The notes below the pieces were generated by a model that saw nothing but the letters and a program-made list of their open reading frames with translations, ran no database searches and was not told where the DNA came from. DNA of 64,000 bases from NCBI RefSeq assembly GCF_001294205.1, contig NZ_LAQT01000001.1, positions 310,001 through 374,000 on the forward strand, read 5' to 3'. The translations under genes were made by a program, and so were the position numbers. The stretch is from Amantichitinum ursilacus (GTDB lineage: Bacteria > Pseudomonadota > Gammaproteobacteria > Burkholderiales > Chitinibacteraceae). Each line of letters opens with the position of its first letter. Positions within the stretch are counted from its first letter, which is position 1. This document shows, one piece after another, positions 21,019 to 29,011 of this stretch.

Positions 21019-21861
21019 TCAGAGCGCCTTGGCTTTGTCGCTGGCCTTCGCGCCGGGGCGTGTCAGATCAGGCGGCGGAATATGTCGCTCTTGCTCACCC
21101 GGATCAAGACGCTGCAAAAAGGCCATTACCGATTCGACGGTTACGGTGTCAATCTGCCCGCCCATGCGCCGATCGAACGGGTGGTCGTCAAATGCCACAT
21201 TGGCCTTGAACACGCGGCCACCCAGGCGCTTGAGTGGATTGATCTGCAGCGTGCTCGGGCTATAGCCGTTGGCCCTTAACCATGCTTGCGTGCTGGCGCG
21301 CTGGCCCAGTGGCTCGGGGCTGAAGGCTTGCGCCATGACTTCGAGCACCCACTGGTTGGAGTTTTGATGCAAGGTACTGAAGGGATAAGCGACCACGTTG
21401 TAGCTGCTGCTATGCAGGCGTTCCAGCGCGGCGGGATCGTGCAGCAGGTTCCACAGCCGGTTTTGTGTCGCGGCATCAGGGATCAGCACCAGCGCGTCAT
21501 AGGCAAACATGTCGTCGAGGAAAAAATTGCCCAGGCCTTCATGCCACAGCGCCGAGGTGGCCGCACCACAATCATTCAGCAAATGGCTGACCTGCCACGG
21601 TTGGTCATCGGCCTCGCGCGAAACAAACGCGATATGCGAGTAGTGCAATTTGTATTCACGCAGATCCTGGCCCACGCGTGCCAGCAAGGCCACGCGGGGT
21701 GCCAGCTTGTCCAGTTTCTGCTGCAGGTTATACCCCGTCAGCAGCGCGCTGCGGATGACTTCGGGAGAGAGTGGTTTTTCGCTACAGGTCTGGCCGGCAA
21801 AGGCGGTGGCGCTAAGGCAAGTGCACAGCGCCAATGCAAATCGGGCAAAAAGACGAAACAT
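21019..21861 (-). CDS. DUF2145 family secreted protein
   Basis: A 280-residue protein with an N-terminal signal peptide (FARFALALCTCLSATAFA) and a mature start GQTCSEKPLSPEVI. The core matches what I know of the DUF2145 family: ALLARVGQDLREYKLHYSHIAF, then a HLLNDCGAATSALWHEGLGN segment and FFLDDMFAYDALVLIPDAATQ. Members are periplasmic proteins of unknown function found mainly in betaproteobacteria; the conserved Cys, His and Asp residues suggest an NlpC/P60-like fold, but that is a guess. The ATG at 21861 is the first base of the frame. Confidence 0.8.
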   Translation of the reverse strand: MFRLFARFALALCTCLSATAFAGQTCSEKPLSPEVIRSALLTGYNLQQKLDKLAPRVALLARVGQDLREYKLHYSHIAFVSREADDQPWQVSHLLNDCGAATSALWHEGLGNFFLDDMFAYDALVLIPDAATQNRLWNLLHDPAALERLHSSSYNVVAYPFSTLHQNSNQWVLEVMAQAFSPEPLGQRASTQAWLRANGYSPSTLQINPLKRLGGRVFKANVAFDDHPFDRRMGGQIDTVTVESVMAFLQRLDPGEQERHIPPPDLTRPGAKASDKAKAL

Positions 21862-22205
21862 GACTAACCTTGCAAAGCTTTGTAAGTGGGCGTCATCCTG
21901 GCCGAGAACATCTCGTGCGGCAACAAGACAATTCTGTTCACGACCAGATCCGCGTTATTGATGAATACCGCCGTCGGGCAGGTGTCGGCGCGGGCGGCGC
22001 GCGAGATATACCCGCCGAACTTGCCGATGGCATTGATTTACGTCAAAATCCGCGGTTCAAAGTGGCTCGACGTCACTTTTTTGTTTTAAAGCGGCGTCGA
22101 AAACTGTTTATCAACTTGATGGCTTGCCCACCCATCGCTGCGCCACGGCGACAGCAAAGTGGCAAGACGTCTTAGACCCTCTAGCCCAGGGGGTGTGGGA
22201 TTAAT
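21862..22205. other. 344-bp divergent intergenic region with an FNR-type site
   Basis: This spacer separates the DUF2145 gene from the Rieske oxygenase gene. The only recognisable element is the FNR-like box at 22033. Short open frames cross it (for example 21886-22089, plus strand), but they lack ribosome-binding sites and family features, so I call no gene here. Confidence 0.5.
22033..22046 (+). promoter_or_regulatory. FNR/ANR/DNR-type box upstream of the Rieske oxygenase
   Basis: TTGATTTACGTCAA fits TTGATnnnnRTCAA, the consensus of the FNR/ANR family. It is centred about 166 bp before the Rieske gene start, nearly the same distance and the same sequence (one base different, read on the coding strand) as the pflB box at 6601. 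No clear -10 lies at the class II distance, so the promoter itself is not defined. Confidence 0.6.
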
Positions 22206-23312
22206 ATGACCAATCTGGCTACGGCTGCTGCATTGCAGCTGGATATGTCGACCCAATTGCCGGTGTCGGCTTATTTTGATCAAGACCTCTACCAGCGCGA
22301 GCTGGAAATCCTGTTTGAACGTGGTCCGCGCTACCTGGGTCATCAGTTGATGGTGCCTGAGGCCGGCGATTATCACGTGCTGACCAATACCGCCAACGCC
22401 CGTTATTTAAAGCGCACCGCGCTGGGTGACATCAAGGCGCTTTCCAACGTCTGCCGGCATCGCCAGGCGCTGATGCTGGAAGGTCGCGGCAAAAATTCGC
22501 ATACGGTTTGCCCGTTGCATCGCTGGACGTATAACGACCAGGGCCATCTGCTGGGCGCGCCGCATTTTGATGGCAATCCGTGCCTGCATCTGCCCGAGAC
22601 CGAGCTGGTTAACTGGAATGGCATGCTGTTTGAAAAAAACGGCCATGACATCGAAGCGGACCTGAAAGACCTGGGCGTGGCCAAAGATCTCGATTTTTCC
22701 AATTATGTGTTTCATAGCGTCACGGTGGACGAATATGAAGGCAACTGGAAAACCTTTATCGAGGTTTATCTGGAGGATTATCACGTCGAGCCCTTTCATC
22801 CGGGGCTGGGTCAGTTTGTGACCTGTGATGATCTGAAATGGGAATTCGGCGACTGGTATTCGGTACAGACCGTGGGCGTGAATAACGCGTTGGCCAAACC
22901 GGGCTCGCGCACTTATAACGCGTGGCACGAGCAGGTATTGCGCTATAACGCAGGCAAAACGCCGCCCTATGGCGCAATCTGGCTGACTTACTATCCCAAT
23001 GTGATGGTGGAGTGGTATCCGCACACGCTGGTGATTTCCACGCTTATTCCCACCGGGTCGCGTAGTTATAAAAACGTGGTGGAGTTTTATTATCCGGAAG
23101 ATATTGCTTATTTCGAGCCCGAATTTATCGCGGCCGAACAAGCGGCTTATCTCGAAACCGCAGTCGAAGATAACGAAATCATCCGGCGCATGGAACAAGG
23201 TCGCGAAGCCCTGTACGCCATGGGCCGTAACGAAGTCGGCCCGTATCAATCGCCAATGGAAGATGGCATGCGCCATTTCCATCAGTTTTTGCGTCGGCAG
23301 CTTGGCATGTAA
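22206..23312 (+). CDS. Rieske-type ring-hydroxylating oxygenase alpha-subunit-like protein
   Basis: A 368-residue non-heme iron oxygenase. The Rieske [2Fe-2S] site is C83-x-H85 and C102-x2-H105 (NVCRHRQ ... VCPLHRW). The catalytic mononuclear iron site is seen in WKTFIEVYLEDYHVEPFHPGL, supplying the two His and the upstream electron-bridging Asp, with the third ligand expected in the C-terminal domain. The closest feel is the group that includes carnitine/betaine and uncharacterised house-keeping Rieske proteins rather than aromatic dioxygenases with beta subunits. No reductase or ferredoxin gene is adjacent, so its electron donor is encoded elsewhere. It is followed by its own terminator. 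Confidence 0.88.
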   Translation: MTNLATAAALQLDMSTQLPVSAYFDQDLYQRELEILFERGPRYLGHQLMVPEAGDYHVLTNTANARYLKRTALGDIKALSNVCRHRQALMLEGRGKNSHTVCPLHRWTYNDQGHLLGAPHFDGNPCLHLPETELVNWNGMLFEKNGHDIEADLKDLGVAKDLDFSNYVFHSVTVDEYEGNWKTFIEVYLEDYHVEPFHPGLGQFVTCDDLKWEFGDWYSVQTVGVNNALAKPGSRTYNAWHEQVLRYNAGKTPPYGAIWLTYYPNVMVEWYPHTLVISTLIPTGSRSYKNVVEFYYPEDIAYFEPEFIAAEQAAYLETAVEDNEIIRRMEQGREALYAMGRNEVGPYQSPMEDGMRHFHQFLRRQLGM

Positions 23313-23333
23313 TAGACGTTGGCATCACATATT

Positions 23334-23372
23334 AAAAAAAGCCCGCCCTCTGGATAGATGGCGGGCTTTTTA
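23334..23372 (+). terminator. Rho-independent terminator downstream of the Rieske gene
   Basis: Arms GCCCGCC (23341-23347) and GGCGGGC (23360-23366), 12-nt loop, A7 before and T5 after. Placed between convergent genes, it can work in both directions. Confidence 0.85.
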
Positions 23373-23391
23373 TTTGCAGCGCACCGGGATA

Positions 23392-24060
23392 TCAGGATGC
23401 GCTCACTGCACTGATCACGAGCTCAACACGGCGATTCATGGCGCGGCCTGCTTCGGTGCTATTGGTTGCACGCGGATCATTGGCGCCACGGCCTTCGGCC
23501 ACCATACGCACCGGATTAACCGATTTGCCGATGAAATAATCCACCACGGCTTGCGCACGGCGTTGCGATAGCGCCATGTTGTAATCAGCCTTGCCCACGT
23601 TATCGGTATAACCAATTACGTCGATGCTGGTCTTGCCATATTGGTTAACGACACCGGCAATTTTGTTCAGCGTGGGTGTAAAGCCGGCTTTAACGGTGCT
23701 GGAATTGGTATCGAAGCCGGTGGCCGACGTCATGGTGACGATCAGTTTGCTATCGGACACTTTTTGCAGTGTGATATTGCCCGCCTGGATTTCCGGAGCC
23801 AGTTGTTTTTGCAAATCTTTGGCTTGCTTGTCCATATATGCGCCGACCGCGCCGCCCGCCAGGCCGCCGCCAATGGCGCCAATCAATGCGCCTTTGCCAC
23901 GATGATTCTTGTCGACCAATGCGCCGACGGCTGCGCCGCCCAATGTGCCAATAACGGCGCCGGTTTCCGTGTTGTTCATGCTGCGCTTGTCGCCAACGTC
24001 GTTAGCGCAAGCGGAAAGCAGAAGGGCGCCAATCAGGGCGCCAATAATGGGAGTACGCAT
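23392..24060 (-). CDS. OmpA-family outer-membrane lipoprotein with glycine-zipper region
   Basis: A 222-residue lipoprotein similar in layout to YiaD. The lipobox is LLSAC with Cys18 as the lipidated residue. Residues about 35-85 form a glycine-zipper (GAVIGTLGGAAVGALVD, then GALIGAIGGGLAGGAVGAYM). The C-terminal OmpA domain, which binds peptidoglycan, carries IDVIGYTDNVGKADYNMALS and LSQRRAQAVVDYFI, with RAMNRRVELVI at the end. It likely links the outer membrane to the cell wall. Single-gene unit between a terminator and rnfH's terminator. Confidence 0.92.
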   Translation of the reverse strand: MRTPIIGALIGALLLSACANDVGDKRSMNNTETGAVIGTLGGAAVGALVDKNHRGKGALIGAIGGGLAGGAVGAYMDKQAKDLQKQLAPEIQAGNITLQKVSDSKLIVTMTSATGFDTNSSTVKAGFTPTLNKIAGVVNQYGKTSIDVIGYTDNVGKADYNMALSQRRAQAVVDYFIGKSVNPVRMVAEGRGANDPRATNSTEAGRAMNRRVELVISAVSAS

Positions 24061-24217
24061 GGTGGAAATTCCTTTCTGACTGCAGTGCGGTTAAATTTTT
24101 ATGGATACAGACACGGCCGCATCATCGCATGCGGTGCGCGCTGCTGGCTGTGACGTGCTCAGGCGGTACAAGTTTCCGTCACGCAATGTGGCTTGCCCGA
24201 TTGGCGCGCGGACCAAC

Positions 24218-24243
24218 AAAAAACCCGTCGTGGAGACGGGTTT
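24218..24243 (-). terminator. Rho-independent terminator downstream of rnfH
   Basis: Arms CCCGTC (24224-24229) and GACGGG (24235-24240), extended by AAA/TTT pairs, 5-nt loop; on the minus strand a T6 run follows. It lies about 20 bp after the rnfH stop. Confidence 0.82.
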
Positions 24244-24260
24244 ATGGGGCTGGGCGCAAT

Positions 24261-24578
24261 TCATTCTTCCAGATTGCCGCCACCTTTTTTCATGGCTTTG
24301 CCTTCGAGTGCGCGTTGACGACGCACTTCTTTAGGGTCGGCAATCAGCGGGCGATAAATTTCGACGCGGTCTTTTTCGCGCAAGACGGTATCGTTTTTGA
24401 CCGCTTTGGCAAAGATCCCGAGTTTGTTTTTGCCCAGATCAATTTCAGGAAAATCATTAAGGATGCCAGAGCGACGCACAGCGTCTTCTGCCGTGGTGCC
24501 TTCCGGCACTTTCAGGCTGATCAGTTTCTGTTTTTCGCGTGTGGCGTAAACCACTTCGACGGTGATGTCCTGGCTCAT
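24261..24578 (-). CDS. rnfH: RnfH family protein (UPF0125)
   Basis: A 105-residue ubiquitin-like beta-grasp protein. The family pattern is visible: VEVVYATREKQKLISLKVPE at the start, EIDLGKNKLGIFAKAVKND in the middle and the end of the domain at RVEIYRPLIADPKEVRRQRA. It is 6 bp from ratA on the same strand, the usual gene pair in proteobacteria. Despite the name, its link to the Rnf complex is only by historical association; the biological role is poorly known. Confidence 0.92.
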   Translation of the reverse strand: MSQDITVEVVYATREKQKLISLKVPEGTTAEDAVRRSGILNDFPEIDLGKNKLGIFAKAVKNDTVLREKDRVEIYRPLIADPKEVRRQRALEGKAMKKGGGNLEE

Positions 24579-24584
24579 GGGGGC

Positions 24585-25013
24585 TTAACCATAAAGTTTG
24601 TCGGCGCGCTGAACAAAGGCATCGACAAATGTGGTGGCAATCTTGTTGAACACCGGGCCGATCACCGCTTCGAGCGCGCGATTTGAAAATTCGTAATTAA
24701 GCTCGAATTCAATGCGGCAGGCATCGGCTTCAAGCGGCGTAAATTTCCAGTTGCCGCGAAAGGTGCGAAACGGTCCGTCGACGAATTGCATGTCGATCTG
24801 ATTGGGCGTCTTGACGTCGCGGGTGCGGAAGAAGGTTTTGACCAGCATGAACTCGACACGGATGGTGGCGTCCAGCACATCGGGCGTGCGTTCATGCACT
24901 TCCACCCCGCCGCACCACGGCAGGAATTGGGGATAGTCCTCAACACGATCAACCAGGTTGAACATGCGTTCGGCGCTATGGGTAACAAGCAGGTTTTTTT
25001 GTATGCACTGCAT
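24585..25013 (-). CDS. ratA: RatA-like / coenzyme Q-binding START-domain protein
   Basis: A 142-residue single START/polyketide-cyclase domain protein. Family signals: SAERMFNLVDRVEDYPQFLP near the N-terminus and FEFSNRA-type ending ELNYEFSNRALEAVIGPVF. Members include E. coli RatA (YfjG), reported as a 50S-binding toxin that blocks subunit joining, and Coq10, which binds ubiquinone; sequence alone does not decide which. ATG at 25013 (MQCIQKNLL) fits the family start; further upstream codons are Arg-rich and unlikely. It is coupled with rnfH and diverges from dnaB. Confidence 0.88.
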   Translation of the reverse strand: MQCIQKNLLVTHSAERMFNLVDRVEDYPQFLPWCGGVEVHERTPDVLDATIRVEFMLVKTFFRTRDVKTPNQIDMQFVDGPFRTFRGNWKFTPLEADACRIEFELNYEFSNRALEAVIGPVFNKIATTFVDAFVQRADKLYG

Positions 25014-25106
25014 CGGTATGCGGCGTAAAATTGGCAGTTTTTTGCGTAAAGCACGCCTCCAACACATGGGGCGCGACGCAAGTATTTAAAGAGATGGCGC
25101 TGAAAA

Positions 25107-26519
25107 ATGACCGAGCATCCTAACGCCCCCATCAATGACGCGCAACTTGATAGTTTGCGCATGCCGCCGCATTCCGTTGAGGCCGAGCAATCGGTATTGG
25201 GTGGATTGTTGCTGGATAATCCTTCGTTTGACCGTATCGCGGATATCGTCAACGAACAGGATTTCTATCGCGACGATCATCGCCGGATCTGGCAACACAT
25301 TATCAAGTTGATTGAGCACAATCGCCCGGCTGATGTCATCACCGTGGCCGAATCGCTGGATAACGCCAACGAGCTTTCCTATGTGGGCGGTCTGGCTTAT
25401 CTGGGTGCATTAGCGCAAAACACGCCTTCGGCTGCCAATATTCGCCGCTATGGCGAAATCGTGCGCGAGAAATCGGTGATGCGGCAACTGGCTAGCGTGG
25501 CCACCGATATCGCCGACGCCGCATACAACCCGAATGGCCGCGAAGCCACGCAATTGCTGGATGAAGCCGAATCGCGTGTGTTCCAGATTGCCGAGCAATC
25601 GGCCAAGGGGCAGCAGGGCTTTATCGGCATGCCGCCGATCCTGAAAGAAATCGTTGAGAAAATCGATTATCTGTACAACCAGGACACGCAATCCGAAGTC
25701 ACTGGCGTGGCCACCGGATTTGTTGATCTCGACAAAATGACCTCGGGCCTGCAACCGGGCGATCTGGTGATCGTGGCAGGGCGTCCTTCAATGGGTAAAA
25801 CCGCGTTTTCGGTCAACATCGCCGAACATGTCGGCACTGAATTGCGTTTGCCAGTCGCTATTTATTCGATGGAAATGGGTGCGGTGCAATTGGGTCTGCG
25901 GATGGTGGGTTCGATTGGCAAGATTGACCTGCATAAACTGAAGACCGGCAAGTTTGAAGACGAGGATTGGACCAAGCTGACTTATGCAATCAATCGCTTG
26001 TCCGAAGCGCCCATTTTTATTGAAGAAACCGGCGCGCTGACTGCACTGGATATCCGCACCAAATCACGACGCCTGGCGCGACAGCACGGCCAATTGGGTT
26101 TGATTGTGATTGATTACTTGCAGTTGATGGCCGGCCGCGCTGGCGCAAAAGACCAGAACCGGGCTACCGAACTCGGCGAGATTTCGCGCTCGTTAAAATC
26201 GCTGGCCAAAGAACTGAAATGTCCGGTGATTGCGCTGTCGCAGTTGTCGCGCTCGGTGGAGCAGCGTACTGACAAGCGCCCGATGATGTCGGATTTGCGT
26301 GAATCGGGCGCCATTGAGCAGGATGCGGACATCATCATGTTTATGTATCGCGATGAGTACTACAACCCGGATTCACAATTCAAAGGCCTGGCGGAATGTA
26401 TTGTCGGTAAGCACCGGAACGGCCCGACCGGCAAAGTGCCGCTGGTATTTATGGGCATGCATTCGCGCTTTGATAATGCGTTGGTGCGGCCGGAAGGCTG
26501 GTCGGGCGATCTGGAGTAA
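25107..26519 (+). CDS. dnaB: DnaB, replicative DNA helicase
   Basis: A 470-residue hexameric helicase that unwinds DNA ahead of the replisome. The N-terminal domain starts at MPPHSVEAEQSVLGGLLLDN; the RecA-like C-terminal domain carries Walker A (GRPSMGKTAF), Walker B within LIVIDYLQLM, and the conserved SQLSRSVEQR and SDLRESGAIEQDADI. No intein interrupts the P-loop, and the length is normal. It diverges from ratA; an intergenic palindromic repeat follows about 170 bp after the stop. Confidence 0.97.
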   Translation: MTEHPNAPINDAQLDSLRMPPHSVEAEQSVLGGLLLDNPSFDRIADIVNEQDFYRDDHRRIWQHIIKLIEHNRPADVITVAESLDNANELSYVGGLAYLGALAQNTPSAANIRRYGEIVREKSVMRQLASVATDIADAAYNPNGREATQLLDEAESRVFQIAEQSAKGQQGFIGMPPILKEIVEKIDYLYNQDTQSEVTGVATGFVDLDKMTSGLQPGDLVIVAGRPSMGKTAFSVNIAEHVGTELRLPVAIYSMEMGAVQLGLRMVGSIGKIDLHKLKTGKFEDEDWTKLTYAINRLSEAPIFIEETGALTALDIRTKSRRLARQHGQLGLIVIDYLQLMAGRAGAKDQNRATELGEISRSLKSLAKELKCPVIALSQLSRSVEQRTDKRPMMSDLRESGAIEQDADIIMFMYRDEYYNPDSQFKGLAECIVGKHRNGPTGKVPLVFMGMHSRFDNALVRPEGWSGDLE

Positions 26520-26890
26520 ACCGCCAGAGCAACGGTCTGTTTCCAGCTTTGACGGCGCTTATGACGGGTGCATTAAGGCGAACGGTGCGCTGATGAGGTG
26601 GGATGCCCCGAATGGGGCCGGGGCCTTTGGCCCCAAACTGTGCGTTGTCCTCGGGGTAACGCACCCTACGGCTGATCCGCGAATCGCGCATGGGGTGGGT
26701 CGAGACCCACCACCCAAAGGCTTTGGAGAAGAACGCACAGATTTGCGTTTTATTCACTGGCATTGAGTGGTGGGTCTAGACCCACCCGATGCGTTTGTGG
26801 ATGCTAAAGTTATGCGATTTTTCTGATGTTTTGCAAACCAGCGGTAGCGGATATTGGCGGCTTGTTGATCACAACGAGGCGTGTGTGCCG
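26520..26890. other. Intergenic region after dnaB containing palindromic repeats
   Basis: About 370 bp without a convincing gene. It holds GTGCGTT (26640-26646) and AACGCAC (26658-26664), 7-bp inverted arms flanking CCTCGGGGT, then the paired-palindrome repeat (26694-26786). No clear terminator with a T-run is seen directly after dnaB; the palindromes may serve as one. Confidence 0.5.
26694..26786. repeat. Paired-palindrome intergenic repeat, copy A
   Basis: Left palindrome GGTGGGTCGAGACCCACC (26694-26711) and right palindrome GGTGGGTCTAGACCCACC (26769-26786), 57 bp apart. The inner flanks are also partly inverted (ACCCAAAGGC against CATTGAGT). Same family as the copies at 39974, 40176 and 46388, but with a 5-bp longer and more diverged interior. 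Confidence 0.8.
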
Positions 26891-27301
26891 ATGGAATATG
26901 TTAGTCAGGGTGAGCTGGTTCGTCGTGTCGAAGGGCTGGATGGCGCAATTCATGCGCAAAACTGTCAAATGAATGCCCGGATCGATGTGCTGGCATCAGA
27001 TGTCCGGGCCGAACTCGGCGAACTTGGCAGCCGCATGTCCACCGGTTTTGATGTCGTAGATATGCGCTTCAAGATGGTCGACATGCGCTTTGATAGTCTG
27101 GAGAAGCAGTTTCAAAGCGGCAAGCGGATGATGGGTCTTGTCGCCACATTGCTGGCGACATGGTTTACCGCCGTGAGCGTGGGCGTCGCCTGGTTGCAGC
27201 TTGATCCCACCGGCAGCGTGGCGCGTTTTCGCCAGCAGCAAAAAAGCAGCCCGCAATGGTCGGTGGTGACACCGCAGTCCGCCGCCCAGACGCGCAGCTA
27301 A
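26891..27301 (+). CDS. Coiled-coil protein with a C-terminal membrane segment
   Basis: A 136-residue protein: residues 1-75 are predicted helical coiled coil with repeats such as VVDMRFKMVDMRFDSLEKQF, followed by a membrane helix MMGLVATLLATWFTAVSVGVAW and a short basic, Gln/Ser-rich tail. Such proteins could act as a membrane-anchored scaffold, but no family is recognised. ATG at 26891 has GAGG 11 bases upstream; GTG at 26885 would have better spacing and is an alternative. An ORF extends further upstream to 26789, but it would read through the edge of the repeat and is unlikely. Confidence 0.6.
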   Translation: MEYVSQGELVRRVEGLDGAIHAQNCQMNARIDVLASDVRAELGELGSRMSTGFDVVDMRFKMVDMRFDSLEKQFQSGKRMMGLVATLLATWFTAVSVGVAWLQLDPTGSVARFRQQQKSSPQWSVVTPQSAAQTRS

Positions 27302-27354
27302 AAGCAGGCGGCCAGCCGCACCGCCTGCCTTCAGCGCGCTGCCGCCTACATTCA

Positions 27355-28422
27355 TCAGTACGTGTAGAACATGTCCTGAATCTTTTTGGTGTCATGCGTT
27401 CTGGTCAGCGCCAGCATCAGCAGGATGCGCGCCTTTTGCGGGCTCAGCGTGTCCGATACCACAAAGTCTGTCTTGTCATCATCGTTCTCGCCGCCACGCA
27501 CCGTCGGACCATTGCCAACGCGGGAAGAACGCAGGATGAAGAAGCCTTTCTGGCGCAGTTCGGTCAGCCGTGCACGCACTGGCGTCGACAGGCTGCCGTC
27601 ACCGGTGCCTGCATACACAATGCCTTCGTCGCCTGCTGCAGCAAAGGCGTCAATCGCGATGGTATTGGCGTTGGCCGAACCATAAGCGATATCCACCGCT
27701 GGCAGTTTATCCAGCTTGCTGATGTCGAACTCGGTGTCCGCCGTGTGCTTGCGCGTGGTGGCACGATAGAACTTTGGCTTGCCCGAAACGATATAACCCA
27801 GGTCGCCCAGCTCCGGGGAGCGGAAGGTATTGGCCAGCATCGTGTTGGTCTTGGTCACGTCGCGCGCGCCCAGGATTTCGTCGTTCATGGCCACCAATAC
27901 GCCACGGTTAACCGAATCGGCGCTGCCTGCCACTGCTACGGCGTTGTACAGGTTGATCGGGCCATCGGCGCTGATGGCGGTCGACGGGCGCATCGAGCCC
28001 ACAATCACCACTGGCTTGCGGCTCTTCACGGTCAGGTTAAGAAAGTACGCGGTCTCTTCGATGGTGTCGGTGCCATGCGTAATGACAATGCCATCGACAT
28101 TGCTTTGCTTGAGGAGTACGTTGACGCGCTTCGCGAGGGTGAGCCAGTTTTCATTGGTCATATTCTCGCTGGCGATCTGGAAGGTTTGTTCGCCACTGAC
28201 ATTGGCAATCTGCTTTAACTCGGGCACGGCTTCAATCAGGCGATCCACGCCGACCTTGGCGGCGGTGTAACCCACGGTGGTGGTGCTGGTGGCGCCCGTG
28301 CCGGCAATGGTGCCGCCGGTGGCCAGAATGACCACGTTAGGCAGTTTGTCGGCAGCTTGTGCAAATACGGCGCTACACGTTACGGCAACAAACAGGCTGC
28401 GTTGAAACAGTCTGGAAAGCAT
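27355..28422 (-). CDS. ansB: Periplasmic type II L-asparaginase
   Basis: A 355-residue amidohydrolase converting L-asparagine to aspartate and ammonia. The signal peptide is SLFVAVTCSAVFAQA; mature sequence begins near ADKLPNVVILATGGTIAGTG, where T38 corresponds to the nucleophile, and the second catalytic Thr is in ITHGTDTIEE. The conserved SMRPSTAISADGP and C-terminal SSRVGNGPTV are present. ATG at 28422 has AGGAG six bases upstream; two further upstream ATG codons overlap a palindromic operator and were rejected. Periplasmic location suggests nitrogen or carbon scavenging. Confidence 0.93.
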   Translation of the reverse strand: MLSRLFQRSLFVAVTCSAVFAQAADKLPNVVILATGGTIAGTGATSTTTVGYTAAKVGVDRLIEAVPELKQIANVSGEQTFQIASENMTNENWLTLAKRVNVLLKQSNVDGIVITHGTDTIEETAYFLNLTVKSRKPVVIVGSMRPSTAISADGPINLYNAVAVAGSADSVNRGVLVAMNDEILGARDVTKTNTMLANTFRSPELGDLGYIVSGKPKFYRATTRKHTADTEFDISKLDKLPAVDIAYGSANANTIAIDAFAAAGDEGIVYAGTGDGSLSTPVRARLTELRQKGFFILRSSRVGNGPTVRGGENDDDKTDFVVSDTLSPQKARILLMLALTRTHDTKKIQDMFYTY

Positions 28423-28442
28423 GCTGATCTCCTGGATTTTTT

Positions 28443-28460
28443 GTTTCATGAATATGAAAC
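28443..28460. promoter_or_regulatory. Perfect inverted repeat upstream of ansB
   Basis: GTTTCATGAATATGAAAC: 7-bp arms GTTTCAT and ATGAAAC with a 4-nt centre, 21-38 bp before the ansB start codon, where the core promoter or leader should lie. It has the size of an operator for a dimeric regulator; the protein is not identified. Confidence 0.5.
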
Positions 28461-28589
28461 TGTAGAAAAGCATGAACCGTGCCCTGACCAGAGGTTATTG
28501 CTGAAATTACCAACAGGGAAAGCGTTAATACCATTTATTGCGTCCACCCCACGTAACGGGGCTCAACCGTCTGATCTGTAAGGAAAACC

Positions 28590-28940
28590 ATGCACGTTAT
28601 CCATCTCGGAAAACAGACTCCGCCAGCCGAAATTGATTACCCGCGTGAAGATCGTCGCGTGGACGGCGTACCGGAGCGCACAACCTGGACGCACTATTCC
28701 AATGCGTCTGGCGCACTCAATGTCGGAATCTGGGCGTGCGAGAGGGGCAGTTGGAAAATCCGCTTCGCGGCAGATAGCGCCGAGTTCTTCTGCATCATCA
28801 GCGGGCGTGTGCGCGTGCATGCGGACGATGGTAGCTATGAGGAGTTTGGCCCCGGCGACGCCGCCGTGATTCCGGAGGGCTTTGTCGGCAAATTCGAAGT
28901 GCTGGAACCGGTTAAAAAGTACTTCGTCGTGTTGAACTAA
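28590..28940 (+). CDS. Cupin-domain protein (DUF861-like)
   Basis: A 116-residue single-cupin protein. The core GSWKIRFAADSAEFFCIISGRVRVHADDG and the second motif FGPGDAAVIPEGFVGKFEVLE fit the ureidoglycine aminohydrolase-like cupin_3 (DUF861) group, although the usual metal His triad is not complete (the first motif carries few His). AAGGA precedes the ATG. It stands alone between ansB (divergent) and an unrelated minus-strand gene. Substrate unknown; members are often binding proteins or small-molecule enzymes. Confidence 0.85.
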   Translation: MHVIHLGKQTPPAEIDYPREDRRVDGVPERTTWTHYSNASGALNVGIWACERGSWKIRFAADSAEFFCIISGRVRVHADDGSYEEFGPGDAAVIPEGFVGKFEVLEPVKKYFVVLN

Positions 28941-28966
28941 GCCCGGCTGGGACGGCAGAAACGCAA

Positions 28967-28988
28967 CCGGCGACCCTCAGGTCGCCGG
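28967..28988. terminator. Hairpin between convergent genes
   Basis: Perfect arms CCGGCGACC (28967-28975) and GGTCGCCGG (28980-28988) with a 4-nt loop, in the 71-bp gap between two convergent stops. There is no T-run on either side, so it is a possible bidirectional, factor-assisted terminator or mRNA 3' stabiliser. Confidence 0.6.
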
Positions 28989-29011
28989 CAGTGGGGGCGT
29001 AACGCGGCCTT

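Noticed and set aside
26640-26786. CRISPR-like spacing of the palindromes
   Set aside because: Only two palindromes per locus, interiors conserved rather than unique, and no cas genes.
26789-26890. Longer N-terminus for the coiled-coil protein starting at 26789
   Set aside because: It would start within 3 bp of the palindromic repeat and adds residues without a ribosome-binding site; starts at 26885 or 26891 are better.
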